A DNA stretch of 64,000 nucleotides from Fortiea sp. LEGE XX443 (GCF_015206815.1 NZ_JADEXZ010000025.1:1-64000), one strand, 5' to 3'; counted from the first letter of the stretch, positions 52,940-62,432 are shown. Notes: generated from the letters alone by a model not told the origin. A program made the numbers and translations.

Positions 52940-55876
52940 ATGAATAAAGTAACTTTTTATGTGATTTTGTTGCATAGTTTTTTAGTAGGAATAGCAACTG
53001 CTAGTGCCGAGTCATCGCGTAATCCCGGAGACATGAAAGCTTTACGTATTAACCAGATTGCAGAAGTTAACACTAACACTACTGCCACACAAGCGGTTTG
53101 GAAAAAATTACCATCATCGCAAGTTTGGGTAATTAATCAAAATAAAAAAGTCCAAAGTCAACCTTTTACTTGGGTGGTGAAAGATATAAAACAAGCACAA
53201 CAACAACCATTTTTAGAAGTTGGTAAACCAGCTAAAAAGCCAGAAACTAAGCCTAATTCAACTGTTAAACCACCAACCAAAGACGATTTAGAAAAATTTG
53301 ATGAAGTAGTTAAAGATACAGAAAAAAAAGAGGGACTGTTTACCCTCTATCGCAGTAAAAAAAAGAATAAAATTTATCTCGAAATTAAACCAGAACAGCT
53401 AAATAATAATTACCTAGCGACTGCCACACTAGAATCGGGAATTGGCGAACGAGGCATTTACAGTGGTATACCTTTGCAAGATTTTTTATTTTATTGGCAA
53501 CGTGTAGAAAACAAATTACACTTCGTCGTGCGAAACGTAAATTTTCGCACAAGAGAAGGAGATCCACAAGCGCGATCGCTTGCCCGTTCATTTAGCGATT
53601 CGATTCTGTACATGTTACCTGTCAAAAGCGTTCATCCCCAACGCAAAACTATCCTCATCGACCTAAATGACTTGTTACTGTCCGACTTAGCGGGATTATC
53701 TGCGAGTTTAGGTGTGAAAACTACTACAGATCAGTCATACTTTGGTGATGCTAAGGCTTTTCCTCATAACGTCGAAATTGAGTCGGTGTTGAATTTTTCT
53801 GGTAGTGGTGGTATTGTTCGCAACAATCAAAAGCTGCGTTTTGCCTCACTGGCTGACGATCGCGGCTTTACTTTGCGCGTCCACTATAGTCTCTCACAAC
53901 TGCCAAATAATGGTTATCGCCCTCGTTTAGCTGACGAACGAGTTGGTTATTTCATCACTGCTTACCAAGACTTAACTAAAGACAGCGGCGATCCCTTTGT
54001 CCGCTATATCAATCGCTGGCATTTAGAAAAAGAAAACCCGAAAGCTGCAATCTCCCGTCCCAAAAAACCAATTGTTTTCTGGATTGATAATGCTGTTCCC
54101 TTTGAGTACCGTGATGCCATCAAAGAAGGCATACTGATGTGGAACAAAGCTTTTCTCAAAGCAGGGTTTAAAGATGCCATCGAAGCCCGACAAATGCCAG
54201 ATAATGCTACTTGGGACCCTGCGGATATTCGCTACAACACAATTCGCTGGATCAATACAGTTGATGGTTATTTTGCAATGGGGCCATCGCGGGTTAACCC
54301 CCTAACTGGAGAAATTTTAGATGCAGACATTTTAGTAGATGCCAGTTTTGTGCGGTTGCTGAAGGGTGAGTATCGTAAAATTGTCCAACCCAACCAAACC
54401 CAAAACCGCACATCCTTATCAACATGGATGCAAAATCGCTTTCTTTGTGGTGGTGAAACTGCAAAAGACGAAAATTCGCCGCAGTTAGAACAGAATGGAT
54501 TATTGCAAAATTTATCCAAACTAGCTGGAGAGTATGATTTATGCTACGGCATAGAAGCAGCTAACCAGTTTTCTTTTGGTTCCCTAGCGATGACCCTTTT
54601 GAAAGACGGTACACCCAGCCAAGACCAAGTAAAAGCATATATCAATCAATATTTACGTTTAATTATTGCCCACGAAGTCGGTCATACCCTTGGTTTGCGA
54701 CATAACTTCCGGGGTAGTACCCTACTATCACCCCAGGAGATGAACAATAAAGATATCACCCACAATAAAGGGTTGACGGCTTCTGTCATGGATTACATTC
54801 CCCCAAACATTGCACCTCAAGGGACAAAGCAAGGCGATTATTTTCCAAGTGCGGTGGGGGCTTATGATGAATGGGTAATTAAATATGGTTATATCTCCAC
54901 CCAAGCGACAACTCCCATAGCAGAAAAACCATTGTTGCAGGAAATCGCTAACCAATCCTATAAGCCAGAGTTGAGTTATTCCACAGATGAGGATGTCTAC
55001 GACCTCGACCCCACCGCCAATGCTTGGGACAATAGTAACAACGTGCTGATTTATTCCCAATGGCAGCTAGATAATTCACGGGTGATGTGGGAACGTCTGA
55101 ACAGAGGTTACCCCACTGCCGGGGAAAGCTATAGCGATATAAGCGATCGCTTTAGTACAGTGTTAGGGAACTATTTCCAGCAAATTTACTATGTCAGTAA
55201 GTATATTGGTGGACAGTCATTTTACCGGATCAAAGGTGGTGATATTGACTCTAGCAAACAGCGCGGCCAAAATCGTTTACCATTTCAACCAGTCCCCTTA
55301 GAAGAACAACGGCAAGCTTTAAAAACTCTCCACAAATATGTGTTTGCTGAAGATGCCTTAAAATTTTCCCCAGACCTCTTGAATAAATTAGCACCTTCCC
55401 GTTGGCGGCACTGGGGCAGCTATCCACGGGTTGGACGTTTAGATTATCCCATTCACGAACTAGTCTTATTCTTACAGAGTGCGGTGTTGCGCGATTTACT
55501 TTCAGGCGATCGCCTCAACCGTCTCAAAGATATGGAACTCAAAACTCAGGCAGAAAAAGCACTGACTTTACCAGAATTATTTGATACGCTGCAAAGTGGA
55601 ATTTGGACAGAAGTAGTTAAACCACAAGGATCAGATTTGCAAATATCCAGTCTGCGGCGAGGACTGCAACGAGAATACCTTAACCTCTTAATTGGTATGG
55701 TGTTGCGTAAAGAAAATGTCCCAGAAGATGCCCGGACTTTAGCTTGGTATAAACTCAAGCAATTAGACGAAAAACTCGCCCAGGTAAGTTCTCAAGACGA
55801 GTATAGCAAAGCCCATATTCTCGAAACACGCGATCGCATTGAAAAAGCTTTGAATGCACCATTGCAAGGAAATTAG
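52940..55876 (+). CDS. Exported zinc-dependent metalloprotease (DUF5117/DUF4953-type)
   Basis: A 978-residue protein. A signal peptide (about 1-23) and a polar stretch lead to a beta-rich N-terminal region (about 140-370), with GLFTLYRSKKKNKIYLEI and ESVLNFSGSG segments as in DUF5118/DUF5117. A zincin domain follows, with H578-E-V-G-H582-T-L-G-L-R-H588, the extended HExxHxxGxxH metzincin motif, and a later ASVMDYIPPN Met-turn-like segment, as in DUF4953. The zinc site is complete, so proteolytic activity in the periplasm or outside is likely. It stands alone; the palindromic repeat and a GGTTACA repeat follow. Confidence 0.9.
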   Translation: MNKVTFYVILLHSFLVGIATASAESSRNPGDMKALRINQIAEVNTNTTATQAVWKKLPSSQVWVINQNKKVQSQPFTWVVKDIKQAQQQPFLEVGKPAKKPETKPNSTVKPPTKDDLEKFDEVVKDTEKKEGLFTLYRSKKKNKIYLEIKPEQLNNNYLATATLESGIGERGIYSGIPLQDFLFYWQRVENKLHFVVRNVNFRTREGDPQARSLARSFSDSILYMLPVKSVHPQRKTILIDLNDLLLSDLAGLSASLGVKTTTDQSYFGDAKAFPHNVEIESVLNFSGSGGIVRNNQKLRFASLADDRGFTLRVHYSLSQLPNNGYRPRLADERVGYFITAYQDLTKDSGDPFVRYINRWHLEKENPKAAISRPKKPIVFWIDNAVPFEYRDAIKEGILMWNKAFLKAGFKDAIEARQMPDNATWDPADIRYNTIRWINTVDGYFAMGPSRVNPLTGEILDADILVDASFVRLLKGEYRKIVQPNQTQNRTSLSTWMQNRFLCGGETAKDENSPQLEQNGLLQNLSKLAGEYDLCYGIEAANQFSFGSLAMTLLKDGTPSQDQVKAYINQYLRLIIAHEVGHTLGLRHNFRGSTLLSPQEMNNKDITHNKGLTASVMDYIPPNIAPQGTKQGDYFPSAVGAYDEWVIKYGYISTQATTPIAEKPLLQEIANQSYKPELSYSTDEDVYDLDPTANAWDNSNNVLIYSQWQLDNSRVMWERLNRGYPTAGESYSDISDRFSTVLGNYFQQIYYVSKYIGGQSFYRIKGGDIDSSKQRGQNRLPFQPVPLEEQRQALKTLHKYVFAEDALKFSPDLLNKLAPSRWRHWGSYPRVGRLDYPIHELVLFLQSAVLRDLLSGDRLNRLKDMELKTQAEKALTLPELFDTLQSGIWTEVVKPQGSDLQISSLRRGLQREYLNLLIGMVLRKENVPEDARTLAWYKLKQLDEKLAQVSSQDEYSKAHILETRDRIEKALNAPLQGN

Positions 55877-55883
55877 AACAACA

Positions 55884-55916
55884 AGATCCCCGACTTTTTT
55901 AAGAAGTCGGGAATTT
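55884..55916. repeat. Dispersed palindrome, copy 4
   Basis: AGATCCCCGACTTTTTT and AAGAAGTCGGGAATTT, followed by GAAGCTCTCAATGTTTTT. It is the same element as copies 1 and 3 with a few changes. Confidence 0.85.
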
Positions 55917-55971
55917 GAAGCTCTCAATGTTTTTAAGTAGTCGGACACAATAAAATTCATGGGTGGAGATA

Positions 55972-56000
55972 GGTGACAGGTTAAAGGTTACAGGTTACAG
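55972..56000. repeat. GGTTACA/GGTGACA heptanucleotide tandem repeat
   Basis: Four 7-base units (GGTGACA, GGTTAAA, GGTTACA, GGTTACA) between the protease and MATE genes. Confidence 0.85.
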
Positions 56001-56122
56001 TCAAAAATTTGTGTAATTAATTCTGTCTGATTACTTAAATCAAATAGGATGCCGATATAATCTGTCATTTTTTAGGGAAATAGTTCAGACTGGAAGATAA
56101 ATTCCAGTACAGACAACAATCT

Positions 56123-57481
56123 ATGACAATTGCGGTCTCAAGCAAGTACAACTTCTTGCCTCGCTTTTACAAACTGGCAAGCATTAGCGTACTATCCAAC
56201 ATGATGGTTCCCTTAGCAGGTTTAGTTGACATTGCCTTTTTGGGACACCTAGCAGACATTCGTTACTTGGCGGGAGTCATCTTAGCAACCATTATTTTTG
56301 ACTACCTTTACCGGGTATTAAAATTCTTACGCTCTAGTGTGAATGCGCTGACTGCACAAGCTGTTGGACTCGATGACCACAAAGCTGTACTCTTAGCAGG
56401 GATACGTAGTGGCTTAATTGCCCTAGGAATTGGCTTGCTAATTCTGTTGCTGCAATACCCATTACAAAAGATAGGCTTTACAATTTTGAGTGGTTCCCCA
56501 GACATTGAAATCGCTGGGGCTGATTATTTCCAAGCCAGAATTTGGGGAGCGCCAGCTGTTTTGCTGAACTTTGTGTTCATCGGCTGGTTTATGGGACAAG
56601 AAAAGAATAGCGTAGTCTTGCTGATGTCTGTGATTGGTAATGGTTCTAACGTGCTGCTAGACTATTTGATGATTTCGCGGTGGGGTTGGGAAAGCATGGG
56701 AGCCGGACTAGCAACGGCTATTAGTCAATATCTGGCGCTGATAACTGGGATTATATATGCTTGCTTTAGTATTCCTTGGCAAACTTTACCAGCCGCCTTG
56801 CAAGAAGTTTTTGATTGGGTAGCCCTCAAAGATACTGTGGCGCTCAAGAGTAACATTCTCATCCGATTTTTAGTGCTGATTTCTACTTATGCCATCTTCA
56901 CCAACTTCAGTGCAGCAATGGGAACGGAAATCTTAACAGAAAACGGTTTGCTCTTACAGATTGCTTTGCTGAGTCAGTTCACAGTGCAAGGTGTGGGAAT
57001 GACAACTCAAACACTGACAGGTAACTTTTACAGCAAAGGTGCTAAAGAACAGATGAGTTCACTACTAACTGTCTCTGTGTTAACTAGTTTGGTAATTGCA
57101 TTAACTTTTGCCGCAGTGTCAGTGCTGTTTCCCGATGCAGTATTTGGATTGTTAACTAATCACGCCGAAGTCAACAAACACATCACAACTTATACTATCT
57201 GGTTGCTGCCGCTTTTGGGATTAACCGCGATCGCCTTTATGTTAGAAGGTTACTTCATCGGCTTAAAGGAAGGTGCTACCCTACGTAACGCCGTCTTAAT
57301 TGCCTTTGGATTGGGCTTTTTTCCTCTAGCTATGACAGCATGGTATGTTCACAATAACCAACTTCTGTGGATGTCTCTTGTAGCTTATATGGTAATTAAT
57401 ATGACCGTATTGGCAATCCAAATACCTCGGACATTGGGTGGCCAAACTTTAGAAAATCAGCAACCACTACCATCTAGTTAG
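56123..57481 (+). CDS. MATE family efflux transporter (DinF-like)
   Basis: A 452-residue inner membrane protein with twelve helices in two halves, as in MATE multidrug/Na+ or H+ antiporters. The N-terminus (LASISVLSNMMVPLAGLVDIAFLGHL) holds the DinF-type P-x-x-x-x-V-D-x-A motif of helix 1. GWFMGQEKNSVVLLMSVIGNGSN-type loops and late helices with LEGYFIGLKEG are also seen. The substrate is unknown. The ATG at 56123 puts the first helix in the usual place. It lies between the protease and the convergent arfB gene, with only 13 bp to the latter. Confidence 0.9.
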   Translation: MTIAVSSKYNFLPRFYKLASISVLSNMMVPLAGLVDIAFLGHLADIRYLAGVILATIIFDYLYRVLKFLRSSVNALTAQAVGLDDHKAVLLAGIRSGLIALGIGLLILLLQYPLQKIGFTILSGSPDIEIAGADYFQARIWGAPAVLLNFVFIGWFMGQEKNSVVLLMSVIGNGSNVLLDYLMISRWGWESMGAGLATAISQYLALITGIIYACFSIPWQTLPAALQEVFDWVALKDTVALKSNILIRFLVLISTYAIFTNFSAAMGTEILTENGLLLQIALLSQFTVQGVGMTTQTLTGNFYSKGAKEQMSSLLTVSVLTSLVIALTFAAVSVLFPDAVFGLLTNHAEVNKHITTYTIWLLPLLGLTAIAFMLEGYFIGLKEGATLRNAVLIAFGLGFFPLAMTAWYVHNNQLLWMSLVAYMVINMTVLAIQIPRTLGGQTLENQQPLPSS

Positions 57482-57494
57482 TATTTTTCACATT

Positions 57495-57908
57495 TTAATC
57501 AATAACCTGTCTTCGAGCCGATTTAATCTGTCCTCGCTTAGTTTTACTATCAAGACGTTTTTTTTGAGAACTGCGACTTGGTTTGGTGGGTTTGCGGATT
57601 TGGGGTAGTATGACAGCGCTTAATATAAGTTGCTTGAGTCGTTGTAAAGCCTCCTCCCGGTTTTTCTCCTGGCTGCGGTATTCTTGGGCTTTGATGACAA
57701 CGACTCCTTCTTGGGTAATGCGCCTATCGTTTAGCTTCAAAAGCTGCTGTTTATAAAAAGCCGGTAATGATGAAGCCTCAATGTCAAAGCGTAAGTGGAT
57801 AGCTGTAGCAACTTTGTTGACATTTTGACCCCCTGCTCCTTGAGAGCGAATCGCGCTTATTTCGATTTCGCTATCGGGGATGATGATTTTATGAGAAATT
57901 TGCAGCAT
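57495..57908 (-). CDS. arfB: Alternative ribosome-rescue peptidyl-tRNA hydrolase ArfB (YaeJ)
   Basis: A 137-residue class I release-factor-like protein. SQGAGGQNVNKVATAIHLRFDI carries the catalytic GGQ. The C-terminus is a long basic tail (QKKRLDSKTKRGQIK) that enters the empty mRNA channel of stalled ribosomes. There is no stop-codon recognition domain, which sets ArfB apart from full release factors. It hydrolyses peptidyl-tRNA on non-stop ribosomes. The gene is convergent with the MATE gene; the ATG is the natural start. Length and both functional parts match the family. Confidence 0.93.
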   Translation of the reverse strand: MLQISHKIIIPDSEIEISAIRSQGAGGQNVNKVATAIHLRFDIEASSLPAFYKQQLLKLNDRRITQEGVVVIKAQEYRSQEKNREEALQRLKQLILSAVILPQIRKPTKPSRSSQKKRLDSKTKRGQIKSARRQVID

Positions 57909-58310
57909 GACTTATAGCGTAATACAGTTCAGTTAACAGATTTCTAGTTGATCATGTCGGAAAAACCAATAATTGGGGGATTCTCCCCCATACCCCCGAT
58001 TGGGGGCATTCTGCCGCCCCCAAACCCCCTACAGAAGGGTTGATCTGTTTAGGCTGATGTTTCTTTTCTTAAGTGAAGCGTATTGAGTTATTGCATTTCC
58101 TAGGCTCCACAATTTTTTGGCGCAAATCAAGCAAGTATGCCTTTATTTCTGTATGGTTGAGAGTTATAGCAGTAGCCAAGGCAGTTAGGACATCGGCCAA
58201 TGATAAAACTCATGCACTAAAAGACTTTTAACCCTGTCACCTGTCACCTGTTCCCTGTCACCTGCTATAAATCTAAACCTCCATATTGTGACTCACCAGC
58301 CTAGTAGAAG
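57909..58310. other. 402-bp intergenic region with GC-rich and heptanucleotide repeats
   Basis: 57971-58030 is a G/C-run element with a perfect TGGGGGA-TTC-TCCCCCA palindrome and several CCCCC/GGGGG runs, typical of dispersed cyanobacterial repeats. 58232-58264 is a CACCTGT/TTCCCTGT tandem repeat. No gene is visible. Confidence 0.6.
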
Positions 58311-59183
58311 CTATAAATACTTTTGTAATATCAACTTCAATTTTTCTTTCGTCGCCGTTGGTGCTTGATCTAACTGAGTCAAAATTGCATATTTCAACGC
58401 TGAGTGTGCATCACTGGGTGGTGGATTTTCACTCAAACGGCGCACAGTTTCTTGAATTACCTTTTGAGCATTAACTGCATTGCGCTGCAAGTTACCAATG
58501 ACCATCTCAACAGTGACACTATCATGATCTGGATGCCAACAATCGTAGTCTGTCACCAGTGCCAAAGTTGCATAGGCAATTTCTGCTTCTCTGGCTAACT
58601 TAGCCTCTGGTAAGTTTGTCATCCCAATTACCGTTGCGCTCCAACTGCGGTAAAGGTTTGATTCGGCTTTGGTAGAAAATGCTGGCCCTTCCATGCAGAT
58701 ATATGTCCCACCACGATGTAGGGTAACATCTGGTAGATTGAGAGATGCGATCGCTTCTGCTAATACTCCAGCTAAATTTTGACAAATCGGTTCACCAAAG
58801 GCAATGTGAGCCACAATACCTTCCCCAAAAAAGGTTGAAACCCGATTTTTTGTGCGATCGATAAACTGATCTGGTACTACCATATCTAATGGTTTCGCTT
58901 CGGCTTTTAAAGAACCCACAGCACTAGCCGAAATTAAATACTCTACCCCCAGTTGCTTCATCGCATAGATGTTAGCGCGAAACGGCAACTCAGAAGGCAA
59001 AAGTGTGTGATTGCGTCCATGACGTGCCAAAAAAGCTACCTTTGTCCCTTCTAATGTCCCCAAAATCACAGCATCCGAAGGCGAACCAAAGGGAGTTTGG
59101 ATTTGCACTTCTTCTACATCTTTGAGTGCAGCCATTTTATATAATCCGCTACCACCAATAATGCCAATCTTAGGATTAACCAT
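58311..59183 (-). CDS. mtnP: S-methyl-5'-thioadenosine phosphorylase
   Basis: A 290-residue nucleoside phosphorylase of the MTAP group that splits methylthioadenosine, a by-product of SAM use, into adenine and methylthioribose-1-phosphate. It has [10 protein letters not shown], phosphate-binding [31 protein letters not shown] for base and sugar contacts, [16 protein letters not shown], and DYDCWH. It is slightly longer at the C-terminus than many members. It stands alone on the minus strand. It is not near the MetK paralogue, so a shared methionine-salvage role is not implied by position. Confidence 0.92.
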   Translation of the reverse strand: MVNPKIGIIGGSGLYKMAALKDVEEVQIQTPFGSPSDAVILGTLEGTKVAFLARHGRNHTLLPSELPFRANIYAMKQLGVEYLISASAVGSLKAEAKPLDMVVPDQFIDRTKNRVSTFFGEGIVAHIAFGEPICQNLAGVLAEAIASLNLPDVTLHRGGTYICMEGPAFSTKAESNLYRSWSATVIGMTNLPEAKLAREAEIAYATLALVTDYDCWHPDHDSVTVEMVIGNLQRNAVNAQKVIQETVRRLSENPPPSDAHSALKYAILTQLDQAPTATKEKLKLILQKYL

Positions 59184-59349
59184 AATTTTTGATACTTGTT
59201 GCTGATCTGCCTAGTTATTTTACACAGGTGTAGGACTAAGCTGAAAAATATTCTGTTGAGATTGGGTGTAATATCATGCCTTGCCAGAGGGAGGGGTGAT
59301 GGGGGTTTTCACGGTAACGCAGAGATTGTAATTCAGTCCAACTGATTGT

Positions 59350-59526
59350 ATGTTGGGCGTTGCTGAATCTTGGGATGATTTAGCCCAAATCGGAACGAAT
59401 TATCAATGGTTTCAACCGCAGATTCATCCCGCACTTATGCAACGCCGCGAAAATATTTTGGCATTGATGCCTGGGGATGTTTTCATTAGAAATGATGAGA
59501 AAGCTATACTATTGATAGATCCGTAA
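59350..59526 (+). CDS. Possible small protein ahead of the DUF488 operon
   Basis: An ATG opens a 58-codon frame starting MLGVAESWDDLAQIGTNYQW and ending AILLIDP. It stops 13 bp before the first DUF488 gene in the same direction. Residue content is protein-like (few rare codons, amphipathic), but there is no clear ribosome site and I recognise no family. It may be a short leading gene of the operon or the tail of a lost longer gene. Confidence 0.3.
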   Translation: MLGVAESWDDLAQIGTNYQWFQPQIHPALMQRRENILALMPGDVFIRNDEKAILLIDP

Positions 59527-59539
59527 TTGGTGTTCTGTT

Positions 59540-60199
59540 ATGGAACTATTCACGATTGGTCACTCAAATCACAGTATTGAGGCTTTTGTCGAGCTTTTGC
59601 AAAAACATGATGTAACTGCTTTGGCTGATGTGCGATCACATCCTTACAGCCGTTATTTACCTCATTTTAATCGCTCAACGCTTAAAGGTTCCCTATCAAG
59701 TGCCAAGATTCATTATGAATTTCTAGGAAGAGAATTGGGAGCTAGACCGGAAAATTCAGAGTGTTACGTTGATGGTAAAGCAGTATATGAAAAGATTGCT
59801 GTAACTGAGTTATTTCATCAAGGTATTCAACGTGTAATTAAAGGTATAAAACGTTATAAAGTTGCTCTGATGTGTGCAGAGAAAGATCCTATTGTTTGCC
59901 ATCGAGCGATTTTAGTTTGTCAACACTTGCGAGGTGAAGATAATTTAGAAATCAATCACATTAAAAATAATGGAGATTTAGAATCGCATCATCAGCTTGA
60001 AGAAAGATTATTAACTAAATATGGATTTAAACAACTAGCTCTTGTAGCAAATCCTGTACAGTTATCTCTTTTTGATGAAGTTCCATCTGTTAATCAGAAC
60101 CAGACTTTGCCATCAAAAGAGGTAGCTATACAAGAAGCATACAGGTTGCAAGGTGATGAGATTGCTTATGTAGAAACAAGAGGAAGTCAACATGAATGA
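59540..60199 (+). CDS. DUF488 family protein, first gene of the DUF488-dual-OB operon
   Basis: A 219-residue protein. The DUF488 domain (about 1-165) begins LFTIGHSNHSIEAFVELL, has DVRSHPYSRYLPHFN and FLGRELGARP, and ends in the conserved LMCAEKDPIVCHRAILV. There the Cys, Glu and the C-H-R triplet form a likely active or metal site. The C-terminal 50 residues are variable. The function of DUF488 is unknown; its conserved Cys/His/Arg suggest an enzyme. The gene overlaps the next DUF488 gene by eight bases, so the two are translationally coupled. Confidence 0.85.
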   Translation: MELFTIGHSNHSIEAFVELLQKHDVTALADVRSHPYSRYLPHFNRSTLKGSLSSAKIHYEFLGRELGARPENSECYVDGKAVYEKIAVTELFHQGIQRVIKGIKRYKVALMCAEKDPIVCHRAILVCQHLRGEDNLEINHIKNNGDLESHHQLEERLLTKYGFKQLALVANPVQLSLFDEVPSVNQNQTLPSKEVAIQEAYRLQGDEIAYVETRGSQHE

Positions 60200-60638
60200 T
60201 TCCGTTAACTTATTTACTATTGGCTTTACCCAAAAAACTGCTCAGAAATTTTTTGACACTCTTGTTAAAGCTGGAGTAAAGCGAGTTATAGATACACGTC
60301 TGAATAATGTGTCTCAATTAGCGGGATTTGCGAAAAAGTCAGACTTAGAGTATTTCTTGCAAAAAATTGGACGTATTGATTATACTCATCTGATTGAACT
60401 AGCACCTACAAAGGAGATTTTGGACGAGTATAAAAAAAATAAAGGTGATTGGGCAACTTATGAGCAGAAGTTTCTCAAGCTGATGGCTGAACGAGAAATT
60501 GAAAAGAGAATTCAACCAGAGATATTTGATGGTGGATGTCTTTTATGTAGTGAAGCTAAACCTCATAACTGCCATCGTCGCTTAGTTGCAGAATATTTAA
60601 ATGGCAAGTGGGGCAATGTTAAAGTATGCCATCTTTAA
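60192..60638 (+). CDS. DUF488 family protein, second gene of the operon
   Basis: A 148-residue protein with one DUF488 domain: LFTIGFTQKTAQKFFDTL, VIDTRLNNVSQLAGFAK, LAPTKEILDEYKKN and GCLLCSEAKPHNCHRRLVAEYL. This keeps the same C-x-E-x-x-P-x-x-C-H-R signature as its neighbour but is otherwise quite different. That suggests two distinct subunits of a complex rather than a recent duplication. It overlaps the upstream gene by eight bases and the downstream dual-OB gene by thirteen. Confidence 0.85.
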   Translation: MNDSVNLFTIGFTQKTAQKFFDTLVKAGVKRVIDTRLNNVSQLAGFAKKSDLEYFLQKIGRIDYTHLIELAPTKEILDEYKKNKGDWATYEQKFLKLMAEREIEKRIQPEIFDGGCLLCSEAKPHNCHRRLVAEYLNGKWGNVKVCHL

Positions 60639-61498
60639 AGCGGATTGTTTGTCTTGCCAATTCTTGGAAACTCAAAGAGCGTTGTGTTGCAGGAATTGAT
60701 CTAGATACTGGTAGATGGATTCGTCCTGTATGTGAACAGTATCCCAACGATGGTCGAGTTCCAAGAGAAGTTAGGCTTGTGGAAGGTAGAGAACCGGAAT
60801 TATTAGATATTATTGCTATTCCTTTAGCAGATACAGGTAATGACTTTGGATTTGAAAGTGAAAACCTAACTATACTACAGGGAAAATGGCAACTATTAGG
60901 TAAGGCTTCACCTGCAAATTTATTATCACTTTATAGAAATTACCCTCATATTCTTCATAATTCTAATAAATATGTTAATGTATCTTATCTTCAATCTCTA
61001 CCTTTTTACGAAAGACGTACACTACAACTAATTCATGTTATTGATTTTTCTGTACAGCCAAAGGAAGGTGTTAACGGAGCAATAGAGTGGAAAGGTACGC
61101 TAAAAACATCCTCCGAACAAAATTTAATAGAGGCGAAAATCACTGATCCAGTATTTGTCAAAAAGCTGGAAAGTAGATATCAAATCACAGGTGAATATTT
61201 GGTGACAGTGAGCTTAAGCCTACCTTGGGCATATAATAATTGGGAGGGTGAGCCTCCTTGTTGGAAACTCATAGCGGGTGTGATAGAAATTTCTTACCCG
61301 GAAAGTATAAAAAATGATTTAACTGCTCAAACAGATCAACAAATGGAGCGAATTGGTTGGAATGTAGAACAAGGGCGCAATTATTTACAACAAAGTTTTA
61401 ACAAGCGATCGCGACAACAGTTAACTTTGCTCGAATTAACTCAATTTTTGAATTATCTTAAATCTCTACCAGGTGATTCTAATAATTTGCCCTTTTGA
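60626..61498 (+). CDS. Dual OB-fold domain protein, third gene of the DUF488 operon
   Basis: A 290-residue protein that begins RIVCLANSWKLKERCVAGID, then DTGRWIRPVCEQYPNDGRVP. I associate this opening with dual-OB-fold proteins found beside DUF488 genes. A second beta-rich part (about 130-215) includes ITGEYLVTVSLSLPWAY and CWKLIAGVIEI. The C-terminus is helical. OB folds usually bind nucleic acid or nucleotides. The start codon lies inside the upstream gene (13-base overlap), so it needs that gene's translation. I infer a three-subunit complex, of unknown substrate. Confidence 0.7.
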   Translation: MPSLKRIVCLANSWKLKERCVAGIDLDTGRWIRPVCEQYPNDGRVPREVRLVEGREPELLDIIAIPLADTGNDFGFESENLTILQGKWQLLGKASPANLLSLYRNYPHILHNSNKYVNVSYLQSLPFYERRTLQLIHVIDFSVQPKEGVNGAIEWKGTLKTSSEQNLIEAKITDPVFVKKLESRYQITGEYLVTVSLSLPWAYNNWEGEPPCWKLIAGVIEISYPESIKNDLTAQTDQQMERIGWNVEQGRNYLQQSFNKRSRQQLTLLELTQFLNYLKSLPGDSNNLPF

Positions 61499-61658
61499 TT
61501 AAAGTAACGAATTTTAGTGAAGGGATGCAAGCAGGTAAGAAAAAAAAGTTTATTTTTTAAGTAGCAACAATCATATTTTAAATTCAGTAATACCAAATTC
61601 TTCATTCAATGTTAGAAATAGAATTTAAGTATGTAAGTAATTTCTGAGGAGTAAGCTT

Positions 61659-62279
61659 CTGTCTTTACAATTTATTCATGTCCCCACGGCTAATTCTCAA
61701 CCCCCGGTTGGCTTAGTTGTCGCTTTGCACGGTTGGGGTGCTAATGCTGAAGATGTAGCATCTTTATTACCTTATTTTCAGTTATCTAATTACCAGTTTG
61801 TTTTTCCTAACGCACCATATCCTCATCCTTATTCTTCTATTGGTAAGGCATGGTACGACCTGCGAATGGAAAATATGTATCAGGGTTTGGCTGAAAGTCG
61901 GCAACTGTTGACTGATTTTTTGCAATCTTTAGAAAGCAGCACTGGTGTACCTTTATCGCGGACGATTTTGACGGGTTTTTCTCAAGGCGGGGCGATGACG
62001 TTAGAAGTGGGATTGAAATTACCCCTAGCTGGTTTAGTGGTAATGAGTGGTTATTTGCACCCTGATGCAGCACCAACAGCTAAAAAGGATATTCCGCCAA
62101 CTTTGATTATGCACGGTACTAGAGATGAAGTTGTGCCATTGCAAGCAGCCATAAAAACGCGGGAAACGTTGCAGTCTCTGGGATTTGCGTTAGATTATAT
62201 GGAATTTGATGCGGGACATGAAATTAACCTGCAAATGTTAGAAGCGTTACGAAATTTTGTTTTAAATAAAGTTGGGTAG
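61659..62279 (+). CDS. Carboxylesterase/phospholipase-family alpha/beta hydrolase, apparent CTG start
   Basis: An esterase of the alpha/beta-hydrolase_6/Abhydrolase_2 type. It has LHGWGANAEDVASLLPYF (oxyanion loop), GFSQGGAMTLEVGL (nucleophile Ser), HGTRDEVVPLQ (Asp) and DAGHEI (His), so the triad is complete. The first strand (VGLVVALHG) must be inside the gene, yet no ATG, GTG or TTG occurs between the upstream stop codon (61638-61640) and a TTG at 61725 that would cut into the strand. CTG 61659 lies seven bases after AGGAG and gives a full 206-residue enzyme. A CTG start is rare, so this needs testing. Confidence 0.83.
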   Translation: MSLQFIHVPTANSQPPVGLVVALHGWGANAEDVASLLPYFQLSNYQFVFPNAPYPHPYSSIGKAWYDLRMENMYQGLAESRQLLTDFLQSLESSTGVPLSRTILTGFSQGGAMTLEVGLKLPLAGLVVMSGYLHPDAAPTAKKDIPPTLIMHGTRDEVVPLQAAIKTRETLQSLGFALDYMEFDAGHEINLQMLEALRNFVLNKVG

Positions 62280-62432
62280 TCTGGAATACAAATTTTTTAT
62301 AAATATGGTAAAAATCATGCAAATTTTTACGAAACAAATGCACTCTAATGAGTAATATAGATTGGGTGGTTGCGTCAAGCGCAATTTCACCCAGGCTGGA
62401 TGCAAATGCTGCATAAGGGAGGGGCAAGCACG

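Noticed and set aside
33579..55916. The dispersed palindromes as CRISPR repeats
   Set aside because: Copies are thousands of bases apart with no spacers between them and no cas genes in the window.
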